The notes below the pieces were generated by a model, which was not told the DNA's origin, made no database searches, and saw only the letters and a list, made by a program, of their open reading frames with translations. 64,000 bases of DNA from Heliocidaris erythrogramma (Eukaryota; Echinodermata; Echinoidea; Camarodonta; Echinometridae), in NCBI GenBank assembly GCA_025617745.1, contig CM046853.1:29515822-29579821 (forward strand). The letters run 5' to 3'. Below, piece by piece: positions 45,106 through 58,168 of this stretch (positions are counted from its first letter, which is position 1; every line of letters begins with the position of its first letter). The translations under genes and the position numbers were made by a program.

Positions 45106-48100
45106 ATCCCTCCCCCTCTCCCGTGGGGGATACCAGCTACAACAATTGAATACAAGAAGCTATTATCATGATTATCATCATCAACATTACAAAAATTGGG
45201 ATTTTTTTTGGTCAATAGCAATTACAACTAGAGAGGGAGAATGTCTGATATTTTTTGTTACATAACAAGTATCTTGGTGGGGGTATTATGTTGTTTTCCA
45301 TTCTAGTAGCATGTTTCCATAATGATTGACCTCCTCATGGTATTGAGAAAGTCCGCATTTAGTTTACTTTCAATATCATATTCCCATATCAAGGGCAGTA
45401 ATTCTTCAAATCCCATGTGTACTAAGGATTCTATGCGGTGGTGTCGCTGCCTTTCACATTCGCTCCATCATTCTGATAGTTTGTATCTTAATCAAATATA
45501 CCAACAATGTATCCACTTTCTGATTTGGTTAACCTTCTCAATTACCTCTTTAACCTTGAACACCTCCACCGGTCTAGTCCCTTGTTGGGTACTGTCACGA
45601 ATGCCTCATCGCCGGTTAAAATGAGACAGTTCTTATTTTTTTAAACGAAATAGCCTAAAAACAACTTCATGGTTCAAAGGACAATTGTACGGGATCAATA
45701 TAAGTTTCCCTCAAGACATTGATTGTTTTGCCAAGGTATGTACATTGAGGGGCGGATCCAGGAATTTGTGAAAAAAGGGAGGAGGGGCACATTTCCGAAA
45801 AAATTCACACTTAAGGGGCACTATCTGCTGTGTACTTAAAATTATGCCAATTGTATTTCAAAAAGGAGAGGCGCGAGTCGGTTGTGCTCCCTAAACCGCC
45901 CTTGGTTTATTTATGCGCCAGGGAGCAGAAAAGGATCATGAATTTTATTGGCTGAACGGTCTGAGGGGCAACATTATTGAACAACTACTAAGTATGATAT
46001 TGAATGTGAAAGTTCGTCTTCGTATCGCCTGCGGTGTTAATAACGATGATCCAACCCGACTCATACTTCTTTTTGTAAAGGAAATTTATAAGAGAGATAT
46101 GTGTTCTTTCAATTGTAATTATTTCGCAGCATCACTTTGAGGTTTTTCATTTATACCTCGTGTACTTTCCTACCTTCATTTCACGTTTAAAATAATTCTC
46201 TACACATATTTTTTTTTTCAGTACACGTAACATTACGCCAGCCATACCAACAAACCACAATTCAATGAGTTATATCTTCAAAGCATAAAATAAGCAAAGA
46301 AACATACTCGAATTATCATGATTACATAGGGGTTATTAAAGTCTTTGGTTGTGAAACATTGACATGCTTTTCCCCTCCACCTTCATTCAAATTTAACATC
46401 AAATTTAAGGAATATATATAATTTTGAAAGGCTTTCCTCTTTTCACTTCCTTTCACACTTCATTTTTCCTCTACTCACAATTCGCTTCTACAGTATATTT
46501 AAAATTGCAGTATCTCTATAACAGAGTTCATATATGTGCAGCTCATATTTAGGATATAGTGGGATGGAACACCTACATGTAACTTATACAGAGCAAAATA
46601 TTTTTGGTGATTGATGGGGCGCCGCAACTTACAAGCAGTATTGCTATTTAATGGTGTCGTATTATCAAAGAATGGCATTTCCAATGTTTAATGCATTACG
46701 ATAAATTTTCAGTAATGTAATTGTTTTTAGTCATTCTTTCTTGCTTTCTTTTTAATATTTCTTTACTTCATGCAAACTATAAATGATGGTATTATAGTAT
46801 ACCAGCATAGAACCAGCATTCTTTTGTAATACAACACCACTGAATAGCAATACTGCTGTTGAGGCGCCCAATTAATCAACTATAGCTGCAAAAGACCGTC
46901 AGCTATTATAGCCTCTACATATTGTAGCTTCATATCACACAAGTGGTAAAATAACAATGCTATTGTCTTTTAACATGACTAAAGGAGCTTTTAATGCAAG
47001 CTTTGCTTGCGTTATACTCCATGAATTCTATTTAATGTGATTTCATAACGCATTATTCGAGCTGATAATATCGGACTATGCAAAAATGATATTTCTTTGC
47101 AAAGATTGCAAGTTGTAGACCTCTCTACTTTGGCTTTTTTATTGGGGGGGGGGGGGGGGGTCATCCAACTCTCTTTCTCTCTTTCTCTCTATCTCTCCTT
47201 CCCCTCTCATGACTTAATTTTGCTCTATTTATTTCATAATTATTCACTCTATTTTGCCTCTGTTTCTTTTTCTTCCATGTATTTTCTTCTATAGTTCTCT
47301 ATATTTCTAAACCAACCGAGGACCTTGAACACCCGAATAGCTTTTGCTTTTAAGAGGTTTCTCCTAAAAAAAAGACCAAAACCATGGAGGGAAACTGCAC
47401 AATGTTTTCAACTTTTGTATTGTCTTGTGAAATATGTTATTTCACATCTACATGTGGATTGTAAGGTGAGGATATTGAGCGTGATATTAATATCAAGTGA
47501 AATCAATCACAATGAAACATAGCTGTAACTTATACAAAACAATGACAGAAACACAACGTTAAGAGCGGAGGAGCATGACTCACTAAACAGATATAAAGTA
47601 GGCAGGTGCGGATCCAGGATTTTTTTTTAAAGGGGAGGGGGCGCGGGGCACAAATCTCAGAAAATTTTCTGACAAGCAAAAAAAAAAGAAAAAGAAAAAA
47701 AAGGGTCATCAGGTCTTTAAAAAAAAAAGTCTAAAAAGGGGGCTTCCAGCCCTGTGCCCCCTTTTGAAACTGTCTTTGCGTGATAATTATGAAAGATACT
47801 ATTTCAGAGAAGAAAAAAAAAACTATTAAATTGGGGGAAAAGACGAAAACGACTTTGATGTGATCCCATTGTGATCACCATTATGATCAACTGTTTATTT
47901 TTAAACATTAAGTCAAGGAAAGTCAGCTGTAGGAAATTATATTGATCCCTCTGTAAGCATGATCTATAATTCATATTTTGGGGTGGTCATTGATTGAATT
48001 TCAGTCCGTTTATTAAAACAAAATTTAATATACATGTAACAGGGTCGACCTCTATATTATTGTCAACGTCTTATCAATGGCGTATCCAGGTTTTGGCTTC

Positions 48101-48552
48101 GAGGGAGGGAGAATGAAAATGAAATAGGGTGCCAATATTATTTTTTTTTGGTCAAAGGCTTAAAATTAAAGTCAACGTTTTTAGGAAAAATAATAAGAGG
48201 CACCTGTATATTGAATAGTTGTAAAGTTAATAACCAAAGACAAACGAGCTTTTTCCCCAAACACATTTTTATTATAAAGGACCATCAAGAGCAGGAACAT
48301 AAAATGCTTTAAAGAGAAAACAAGCGAAATATTCGGACGTATTGCATTTGCTACTGACATCCAATGAATACTTTTTTTTCCATGTATGGCCACCTTTAAA
48401 AAAACACCTATCGATTTTTAAGGTTGGTGATATTTAAGACTTGCAAATCTAAATATGCTAACGTGATATCATTATTATGTCGTGTAATAATAAACGCAAA
48501 ATTTGATAGATTGTTCCATTGTGATCTATAATCAAAAGTTTAACAACTTTAC
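45106..48552. other. Noncoding stretch left of GPCR exon 1b
   Basis: Contains G-run family fragments at about 45745-45905, 47140-47165, 47600-47765 and 48070-48130. No coding exon is visible. If 48553-48911 splices leftwards, this is intron. Confidence 0.4.
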
Positions 48553-48911
48553 CTTGTCACGCAAACGATGCCGATGATTTCACAGAGCGCTGGCTTGTCT
48601 TCGAAGAACCGGACATTGACGAGGCCAAGGATACCGAATCCGTTGATGACAGCCGACACGCTGAGGTCGGCGACCGCCAGGTTGACCAGGAAAGTATTAC
48701 TGAGCACACGGAGTTTATGGTGCACGAACACGGCGCCGATGACGAGAATATTCCCAATACATCCAAATAGAGCGAACATGATGTAGGCGACGAGAAGGGG
48801 GATGCTGTACGAAGACCCGATCACTTCTTCGACGTCGTCATCGTCGTAGTCTTTGAGGACTTGACCGATGATAGTGACGTCGGGAGGTAACGTTGAGTTG
48901 TAATTATCCAT
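48553..48911 (-). CDS. Melatonin-receptor-like GPCR, first coding exon b (N-terminus to TM3)
   Basis: It starts at ATG (48911) and ends ACAAG|GTAAAG in phase 2. The acidic N-terminus has an N-glycosylation sequon (YNST) and the stretch DYDDDDVEEV. TM1 contains GNILVIGAVFV, TM2 contains NTFLVNLAVADL (conserved Asp), and TM3 starts CEIIGIVCVT with the disulphide Cys. It closely matches exon a at 58169-58500 from VIG onward, while the first 30 residues differ. The nearest exons continuing TM3 in the window are at 29180-29532, about 19 kb away. It is either a complete alternative first exon or the remnant of a duplicated gene. Confidence 0.87.
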
Positions 48912-51900
48912 GTTGGTTGTCGACGAATGATGAAGGAGTCAAATTAAACTGGCTCTTACTCAAATGAAATCCTTGTAGACGGCATAGAAGTAGATAAGTC
49001 CGTAAATATCTCTTTGGTTGACGATATTACTCACACAAACAAAGTGTTTAGTAGCAGATAATTCATTGTGTATCGTTGTGCTAGGATGAATGATAATTTA
49101 AGATACTCTCAAAATAACAACTTTCATAATTACCATGTCAAGACTGTATGGATAACCTTCACTTGGAATTGCTAATTAAAATATGTTGCACTGCTGAAAA
49201 TGTCTTCCGTCAGTATTCAAGAAATTTTGCGTTAAGAGGAAACGCATCACATGCAGATAGTTCCTCCTGCTCCAAGTTCCTGGAAGATTTCTATCTAGAC
49301 GGCATCTGAACTGAGAATACACCCAAGACAATGGTATACACGATGGCAATGAACTCAATTAAGAGGTGTCGCGTTGGCCAGCTAGCATCATACCGATGAG
49401 AAAATAATCCGCGAGAAAAGATCTTGTAGTAATTGGCGAGTCAACTCTCAGGGCACGAGAGCGAGACGAGTTAGAGCTCCCGAACGAATTGTATTCATGA
49501 GAGGGATGAGAGTGAGAATGAGATGGGGATGAAATGTGATCGGGAAGATGCTGTGTTTACCAGGAGAAGTTATTCTTAATAGACCTCCAGGATGTTGGCG
49601 TATGGGATGATGAGCTCTAATTCGGATGGATGTATACGTAAGACTTTAGGGAGCAGATACGTCACTATCGTGTTGCTCTCTAATGCTCTCTCTCTCTCTC
49701 TCTCTCCCTCTTTCTTTATCCTCGTTTTCTCTCTCCGTCTATCTCTTTATCACCCCTTCTCCCTCACTCCCTCTCTTTTTTTCTTTCTCCATCTCTTTCT
49801 CTATCTTTCCCCTCTTTCTTCCTTTTTTCTCTCTCTCTCTCCTTCCTCTTCTCTTTACATATCTCTCTTTATTTCTCTGTGTCTCTCATCTCCCTTCCTC
49901 TCTGCCTTATCTACTACTCCCCTTCTCTCCTTCACTCCATTGTTTTGTCTTTCCCCCCTTTTCCTAAACTATGCTTGCGACATAAGCATGAGTCAGAATT
50001 CTTATCCCGACAGATTTCATTACCGGTACATCCCATGGTTACAATCCATACGTATCGGTAATTAACACTCGATACATTATTTTTTATTATAGAGTCCTGG
50101 AGTTATGGAACGAAATTTGACTGAACTCTATCGTCAATGGTTTGATTTGATTTCAGTCAATTTTTTATATCAACAGGGTAGCGCCATCATTAGACCTTGA
50201 TAAAATATCCTTCTTCCTCGGCGTCTTCGTAATAAATATCATATTCAAAATTACAAACACATATATATGCTCATTTACACTTAAGAGACCAGTATATTAT
50301 TTCTTCTATAAAGAATATAATATTGTTGGACAAGCGGTCCTTGAAAACACGGTTTAGTCTGGTTCACTATGTAAGAAAATGGGCTTCCGTTCATAACTTT
50401 GGGGGATGAGCAAAACTATATATTTTTATAATCGTTAGAACATGGGAAATTTAAAAATTGATGTTGGCATTTGCACACATCACCGGCATATCGGCCATTT
50501 TGGACTTTCAAATGGCCGCAATGTGTACCTCGTATTGAACAAATTTGAAGATATTTTTTAATAGAACCCTCTTCTTACCATGTATGTATCATCATATTAA
50601 AGGACATTACATTTTCTACAACATGATACCACATTTAATGGGTTTGGTGATGATTTGAAATATAATTCTTGACCAAGAATGTGATTGTTTACATAATTTT
50701 TTCACACATATGAATTTCTTCAAAATACGTATTTCTCATTCTTTCAAAAGTTATTGTCACTCATTAGCTCAAACTCTTTAGAAAACCGCCCATATGTACG
50801 TTTTATATCATATACAAATTCCAAGTTCATTGCTTATCAAACAAAAAAAGTTATAGCGCTCTAAAGTTGACACTTTGATTTTAGCTAAAGTAGAGAATGG
50901 ATAACAAAATTGGTTACTGAGTGCTGCCTTCTCCCTAACATATTATTGTAACATTGGGAGACGTGAAATGGATTATTTCGGTAGTATATGCTATTGCCAT
51001 GCAGATGAATATTTTAATAGGAAGTGTGATGTCAGATGATTCAGTACTATCATATTTTAGTGATATACAAATGTTTATTAGTTCCCGTTGCTATGATACA
51101 AATGTGTCTAATAACCGATGATGTGTGTTCAGAAACCAATTAAGGCTAATAATGATAATAATAATAGATAAAGCGCACATACCGTCCAAGGACGCTCATA
51201 GCGCTAGCCCAGCAACAGTTATCTGTAATCCAGGTATACTACAAATTTACGTTATATTTTTGGATTATTGGTATTAAAAACTTAAAACAAATTCACAACA
51301 TTTGCATCACCCACTGCGACTCCCACCTCCATCCGGAGCTAACTGTCTAATAATATGAGGAACCCTGATTTCAAGTGATAATCATGGTTCACATTCCAAC
51401 AAACGTATATACATAATATGGTACAGAACTTGCATCCCTACATATCCAGGCCTACCCATCCCCCTTTCTGCTTTGAAAACGATACACATTGATGCAAAGT
51501 AGATTCATAAAGTCCTTTGTATAATGGTAAGAAAATCAATGAGCCCTGACAAATCATTTAAAATCTCATAGTTACTGGAAAAATATCTGCCAATGCCTTA
51601 CCCTTCTTCCCATCCCCTTCCCCTATAAAGTTTAACTTGAAACAATACCTATACAAATATTTTTTGTAAAAGTAATCAATTTAGACCTTCAGTGAAATAA
51701 CATGGGACCTGTATTCAAGTGATAGATAAGATTTACACTCTACATGATTTACACTCATTAAGATTTACACTCTAAAACATATAGATACTTGGTGGTGGGG
51801 TTAAAAAATTGCGCCCGCAACCCCCCCCCCCCCCCCCCCCCCCAGTTGTACAGGGAGGTCCCCTAGCTGAACATATTTAAACCAAACAGTCTTTAACATC

Positions 51901-52792
51901 ATTCCAAGTCTGGTTGACCCCAAAAATTGGGTCCCCCGTAACATTTCCAAGCACTTACAAGATTAAAACGAGTATTGTCTTAAGAGATGGGAAGGGGTGG
52001 GGGGCCAGGTTTGAAAGTAAAGTTTACATTCGGGCAAGAGGCGTCAGCCCCCCCCCCCCCCCCCGCCCAGTTGTAGACAAAGTTCATCGGTTGGTCTCAA
52101 TAAGCGCATTTCGCGCCACTCTATACATTTTGAATTTCTTCATTTAAGCATCGCAAAAATATTTTGCCACGAAAGGTCCTTCTATAAACATAAGTGACGT
52201 TTTGAGACTTCAGGTTTTAAGTAAAACGTGGTTTTATCACACAATATCTCTTGCTACCACCGTCTATCTTATTTTTTCAAATTGCCTTACATAAGCTTTA
52301 CCATTTACCTCAAATAGTACAAATGAAAGCAAATAAAATGTGACCTTTGATATTTTTTCTCTGTTTTTGTACAAAGTGGATAAAACGCAATATTTCTTAT
52401 TCTCTTTGTACATCTTTTTGTTCTCCTTAATTATGTTAAATTAAGCTTTACTATATATCTTAAAAAGCAGAACTGAAAGTAAATAAAGTTGAAAAACAAT
52501 GTGAAATGTATAGGAAATGAGCATTTTAACGGTCGTGAGCCGTCAGTCCTTTAATGGCGTGATTCTACATGTATACAATTATAATACAATTAATACAATT
52601 AGTTTAATTGGAGTACCCTAAAACGTCTTTGTGCCAAGTAAAGTATGTAATAATTTGTTGTACTGTAAAATACATTTATTTAGTTTGCACATGCTGGTCG
52701 ACATAATTAGAACAGGAAGTATATATCTAGTTTGATACAGTATAATTGATTAGTAGGTTACAAATAATACAGCTAAAGAACTGCACTTGGTA
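48912..52792. other. Noncoding stretch upstream of exon 1b
   Basis: It should contain the 5' UTR and promoter of exon 1b, but no clear TATA or Inr is visible. Other content is a TC-rich tract (49683-49960), a GCGC-type repeat fragment (about 51150-51240) and poly-C runs (about 51822 and 52050). Confidence 0.4.
49683..49960. repeat. Polypyrimidine (TC) tract
   Basis: About 280 bp of CT-rich sequence; overlapping Leu/Ser/Phe frames in more than one phase mark it as low complexity. Confidence 0.85.
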
Positions 52793-53706
52793 TTTAAAGG
52801 AGAATTAACCCCTGAGTACAAATTTACTTATATTGAAAGGTGTAGTATATTCCTACTTATTGGCCTAAATCATTTTCCAATAAGATATCAGAAAAGGGTA
52901 TAATAAAGATATTCCAACACCCGGTATCGTCTACTACTCATTTACATGGGGGCTGCCATTTTCTTGCTGATTTGGATTTGTACATGAACCATTGAGAAAT
53001 GTTCCGGTCAGGAAGATATTTTGAATCCAAGACCTAAATTGATTTTCTTCATTACCTAAAATCCCATATGTGACGAAAAATATAAAGTGGGTGTTTACAT
53101 GATTTATACAAATTAAATCTTTATAATGATACTTTTAAATTGTCTGGTTTTGCTTAACAAAAATCTATTTTCTTGGGTTTGCCAAACAGAGCAGAGCATA
53201 ATATATGCAGCATGCATTCTGACTTTTCAAGTCCCATTATCCGAAAGCAGGTGAATGCATAGTTTGCCGCTATAGATGCTCAGGGAAGAAGCATCCATAA
53301 AATTTGAATTAATTTGCTCCGTCCATTGCGTCACAGTATCTAGAAAATAGATTTATATTAAGCGAATATCGATTTTCAACAGAAATATATAAGGAAATCT
53401 TCAGTTTAAAAATAAATTGACATATCTATTCTATATTTTAAATCTCAAATGGGTTTTTAATTTTGAAAAAGGCAATTGGGCATTTGGATTAAGAAAATCT
53501 TCTTGTACACATAAAAAAAATGGCAGCCCCCATGTATTGCTAGCAGACGATACATATTGCTAGCAGATGATAAATTTTGCTCAGAAAATCTTGATTCGTA
53601 TCGATCTCGTATATTTTGACGCGAAGCCATATAGTCTAACAAGTAGGAATAAATAACACCTTTGAACACTATCGTCTTTATTGTTTGAGGTTAATTCTCC
53701 TTTAAA
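52793..53706. mobile_element. MITE with TTTAAAGGAGAATTAACC ends
   Basis: An 18-bp end at 52793-52810 is perfectly mirrored at 53689-53706. A subterminal CATGGGGGCTGCCATTTT opposes AAAATGGCAGCCCCCATG further in. It is 914 bp and noncoding. Confidence 0.85.
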
Positions 53707-54485
53707 GAGATACACAACCGCAGATTGTGGACATTTGTATGCCGTGAGAGGGCACCGTAATCGTTACCTGATCATGCCGTTGCCCCGTGCACACAGAGAA
53801 ATATTTACTTAATATTTCATTATGTAAACTTCCTTTTGTAAAATTTTTACTTAATATATGTAAAATTGTCTGAAATGAATTTTTTTATGTAGTATTTTAC
53901 TAAATATTTGTAATGAATTACATTTCGCATATTATGTGTCATGCAAAATGTGAAATTTTATGTAACATTTACTTAGCACTATTTAAGTAAAATTCATTTT
54001 GCAAAAGAAATGCCTATTATGTAAAATGTGTAAAAGTACAAGTATTTTTTAAAGGGAATATTATCACGCAGATGTTATAAGTCATCATTAAGTGAAATGT
54101 TTTGTAAACTATTGTGTATAAAATACATTTTACGAATGTCAGTTGACATTAACATGATTTTGATACACAGTTATGTAAAACTGACTGAACAAATCTTGCA
54201 AAATAACGCTGTAAGATATTTCTTCATAAAGATTTTGCAATATTGCCCATTTCGTTAAGTTTATTTAACATGCACAATGTAATTTGTCGTCATTAAGTAA
54301 AATGTTTTGCAAACGGTTTTGTAAAATATGCATTTTCGTATTTTTTCCCCAATATTGGGGAAAACACTTATATGAATATTCATGAATTTTTAGTAGCGTA
54401 TGGTTTGGGGTGGCCCGATTTTACTAACTGTCACCAAATGCATAAAAAAATTATAAGGGGTATATAAGAGCACTAGACTGTACGA

Positions 54486-54600
54486 ACTGGGCGTTGTGGC
54501 GTGCGCCTGTAATCCAGCTACCAGTGGAAGTTATAAACTGATTCAGCGGACCCAGGTTCGAGACTGAGTCACGTCTTTCGGATGGACGTAAATAATCATA
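54486..54600 (+). ncRNA. 7SL RNA-like (SINE) segment
   Basis: The blocks GGGCGTTGTGGCGTGCGCC and TGTAATCCAGCTACC match the conserved 5' Alu domain of metazoan SRP RNA. GACCCAGGTTCGAGACTGAG follows about 30 bp downstream, in the place of the second internal promoter block. It lies inside an inverted-repeat element and is followed by CA and GATAG microsatellites, suggesting a retroposed copy. The remainder of SRP RNA is not recognisable. Confidence 0.5.
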
Positions 54601-54634
54601 TCTGATTGATATACACGTCTGTAAAAACCCAATT

Positions 54635-54722
54635 ACACACACACACACACGAACTAGATAGGATAGGACTAGGATAGGATAGGTTAAGATAAGATAAGAT
54701 AAGATATAGGATAGGATAGCTT
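54635..54722. repeat. CA and GATAG-type microsatellites
   Basis: A short (CA)n is followed by GGATA/AGATA pentamers, directly downstream of the 7SL-like segment. Confidence 0.85.
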
Positions 54723-55594
54723 AAAGTCAAGACCCAGAAAGACATAACAAGGAGGTTTAATTTTTTTTTTTTTCCTCCTAGGTTGGAGGAAAAAGGAAAC
54801 AATTGGGCAACTGAATTTGCCCAACGACATAATACATGTGTTGAATTGTTTGTTAGGTAAAATTTACACATGAATTTTAAGTACCTATATTTAGCATGAC
54901 ATTTTACATAATTATCGTCGAATATTTTGTTAGCTAAAATTTACAAAAAAGTTATGGAGTTCCTATTTAACAGAATTTTTTACATAATTTTTGTAAAACA
55001 TTTTGTTATGTAAATTTTACAAAAAAGTTATGGAGTTCCTATTTAACATAATTTTTTACATAATTTTTGTAAAACATTTTGTTATGTAAATTTTACAAAA
55101 AAGTTATGGAGTTCCTATTTAACATAACTTTTTACATAATTTTTGTAAAAATTTCTCTGTGTGTGGGGCGCAAACTTCGGACAGACTAGTCGCTGCGCAA
55201 CGTGCACGCTCCGCCTGAGCTCGAGCTCTCGTTCGAGATTCCGTCGGCTTCGTGCAGTCTGAAATATAAACCCAGTAGTCCCCACGGACGTGTTCGACAC
55301 ACAAACTTTGTGTACGAGTGAATGGGGCTTACGCAATCCTGACTTTCCCCACGGCCGTCTGGTGGCGTATCCCTTTAATTTGATTAATCCGGGGGAGGGG
55401 AAGGGGGGGGGGGGGAGAGTAGTTGAACAGTGATGATAGTCGATGGGAAAGTTCGTAGACTGAAAAACAAATTAAAGTCATAAAAAGTGGCTTTATTTCT
55501 TGTGCATTCTATTGTTTTCCAACCAAAACACATTTCTTGCTTTTTAGGTATGTTTCTCCGTTGAAAAGAAGCTGACGTAGGGCAAAAAAAAATG

Positions 55595-56450
55595 TACTTG
55601 TGGCGGCCACTTTGAAAATTAAAAATGGCCACCATGTCCAATGAAGCGTTGAGATTGGAAGTTTAATTATGTCACTAATGGCATATTCTGTTCAGTTCCT
55701 AGGTTGATATATGTATATATATATACATCTATATAAATATATATAGGCCATTTTTGAAATACAACATGGCCGCCGTGTGAGATTGAGATTGGAAGTTTAA
55801 TTATGTCACCAAGGTTTTATCTACCAAGAAAATGAAGGATTAGTATATTTTTGCTAAGTTCCTAGGTTGACCAGAGTCAGAGATAAGGCAACATATATAT
55901 TACACGTATGCCATTTTGAAAATCCAAAATGGCCTCCACATGCGAGGAAGCGTTAGAAGTAGATATCTGTAGTCTGTGATACACGCCCACACACGTGCTC
56001 ATGAATTATGCGATCTTAATAATTTGCATAAAACTTGAGCACTTGTGCGCAAACAAGAGCTTGCGCGCCATATTTTAAACTTTTTTCTTTGATTTTCAAT
56101 GTATACTTGTAATATGTAACTTGCTTGGGTTTTTTCAATGCCCGAGTAAGGGTTACATATAAGAAAATAAAAAATCCATTGTGACATCATTGTCATCATC
56201 ACCACCCACTCTTGTGCATTGGCTTTTACAGTATTAAATTTGTTTACAAGTTCATCTGAATATGTGTGGACGTGTCTCCTTTTGACGTAAGTTTCCCCAA
56301 ACTAGTGATTTCACCATTTGTTTTCTGCACCCAGAAATAGTAGGATTGGCACATTCCATTACGTTTATACCTTTAATAGAAGCCGAGATAAGGCAAATTA
56401 TGTATTTTATGGCGGCCATTTTGAAAACTCAGAGTGGCCACCATGCCGGT
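55595..56450. repeat. Dispersed module with ATGGCGGCCATTTTGAAAA motifs
   Basis: Four related modules near 55600, 55745, 55910 and 56410 contain GGCCATTTTGAAAA, a few bases and then the inverse AATGGCC. The first two share GAGATTGGAAGTTTAATTAT; the second and third share AGTTCCTAGGTTGA. Confidence 0.65.
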
Positions 56451-58168
56451 GTTTGTGCAAATGCCAACATCAATTTTTGGATTATCCATGCTCTAAAAAT
56501 TCCAAAAATGTATAGATTTGCTAATCTCCAGGAATTTGAACAAAAATACATAGTAAATCTCACTACGACAAACTCTGCTGCATTTTGAACAAACATCTTT
56601 TTCATGAGAAGACATAATGTCTATATAGATGGAGGAAGCAGAGGTTTTCCTTTTTCACTTACATTCTCCGCCATTTACCCTGGATTGTTTGACTGTTTGT
56701 TCCTAAGGAAGCTATTACATGATGAGGTTATTTAGGAATGCATAACGATTTTTTTTTGGTGTGACCTTCCACTCCGCACTCAGAAAACTCGGTACATGTT
56801 TTAGAAAATATTTTCCACCAGCCTTCATTTCATCCCAAAAAAAAAAATCGTTTTATTATGTACATCATGCCTCCCCCTCTCTCTCTCTCTCTCCCTCTCT
56901 ATCTCTCTCTCTATCAATCCCCCCATCCCTTCCTTCTTTGTCTCATATCCGATTATCTTTATTTTTCTATTAATTTCCCTTCTTGGTTCTCTTGCCCCGA
57001 CCTTTGTTTATTTGTTTTTACTTTCCATCAAACTGGATCCTTTTTTACTGATCGTCCCTTCCAGTCCTTATTAATCTCATTTTTCTGTCAAAAGTTGCCG
57101 TTGTAAGTGTAGCAGCTCATCGTATTTGGTTTAGATTTCTTTGACATTTAGATGGATTTAAAGTCGATCGTTAAATGCTGCCGACGTGGGTATAATGATT
57201 CAGCATCCTTATTTTGTTTACAATTTTCAAGACGATTTATGCTCCTTCCATCTATTTCATATTCATTAACTTCGTTATCAGGATATAAAGGTGCCTGAAA
57301 ACAGGTCATTCTCAAGATCAGAATACTTGTCACTTGAAAAAATAAAGAGAAGGCCTCATTTCTCTTGAACTAAGAAAAGATTTCCACAAGCTTTTTAAAT
57401 GAGGATCATCTATTTCTCGTGCTAATCCCCATACCGTCGCCATAATTGAGAAAAAAATCCTTTCTCTTAAGGAATTGAGTCAAAATTCATAGAAAATGAT
57501 ACAGCCAAAAATATAAAGAAAACATAGGCCTAACATTGCAACACGTAATAATGACAACTGGTATTTGGAAACGTTAAAGTAGGATAAGCAATTTCCCCAT
57601 ATCTCTTCTTCTTAATTCTCATTCTTGTGTTTATAATTCCGACCCCCCCCCCCCCTCATTCGGAGTCCTTCCCTTCGAACCCCTTTTCTACTTGCTGCTT
57701 CTTCTCTTAATCATTTCTTTTTTCTTTCTTTTTCTTTTTTTTTTTACTTCTTGTTTAAGATTACAATATATAAGTGCGATGCGCTCGACGTGGCCGGTGG
57801 AGGCACCTCATTTTTCGTTATTTTTTTAACAAGAATATCGACAGTGGCGTAGCCCCCTGGCCTGTGCCCCAATCAAATTTAGAAATGTAGGAAAAAGGTA
57901 AGGAGGGAGGGTAAGGAGGGAGGAAAAGGAGAAAGAAGAAAGAAAACGTGCAAAGAAGAATCTACGACCACCACTTCAACCCTCCCTCTAATCAATGACT
58001 TTGTTAATCTGCATTCCATCCACCGGAAATCGGTGCCGCCATTGATCGCAGTGCCCCTTCAATGAATACATTTTCATGTCACGATGTTGTTCTGAACGAG
58101 TATGACTGGAAGGTACAGCAGAAGAAAAGGTTAGGACATGTCTAATGTAAAAATAAATAGGAAATTAC
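56451..58168. other. Noncoding stretch
   Basis: TC tract at 56873-56935, poly-C at about 57643 and a one-ended AGTGGCGTAGCC fragment at about 57840. No gene. Confidence 0.4.

Larger units (their letters stand above)
53793..55165. mobile_element. AT-rich inverted-repeat element, CACAGAGAAAT ends
   Basis: CACACAGAGAAATATTTAC at the left opposes GTAAAAATTTCTCTGTGTG at the right. The interior repeats ATGTAAA/TTTACAT motifs. The right end has three copies of a unit of about 71 bp (about 54945-55150) containing AAAAAAGTTATGGAGTTCC. A 22-bp palindrome centred on CCCCAATATTGGGG lies at 54343-54364. A 7SL-like segment sits inside. Confidence 0.75.

Noticed and set aside
45322..45624. Possible decayed transposase on the - strand (stretches such as HHRIESLVHMGFEELLPLIW)
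   Set aside because: The stretches lie in different frames with stops, and no catalytic motif could be identified.
49592..50065. 157-codon Leu/Ser/Phe frame
   Set aside because: It spans a CT-rich low-complexity tract and is open in two frames; not a membrane protein gene on this evidence.
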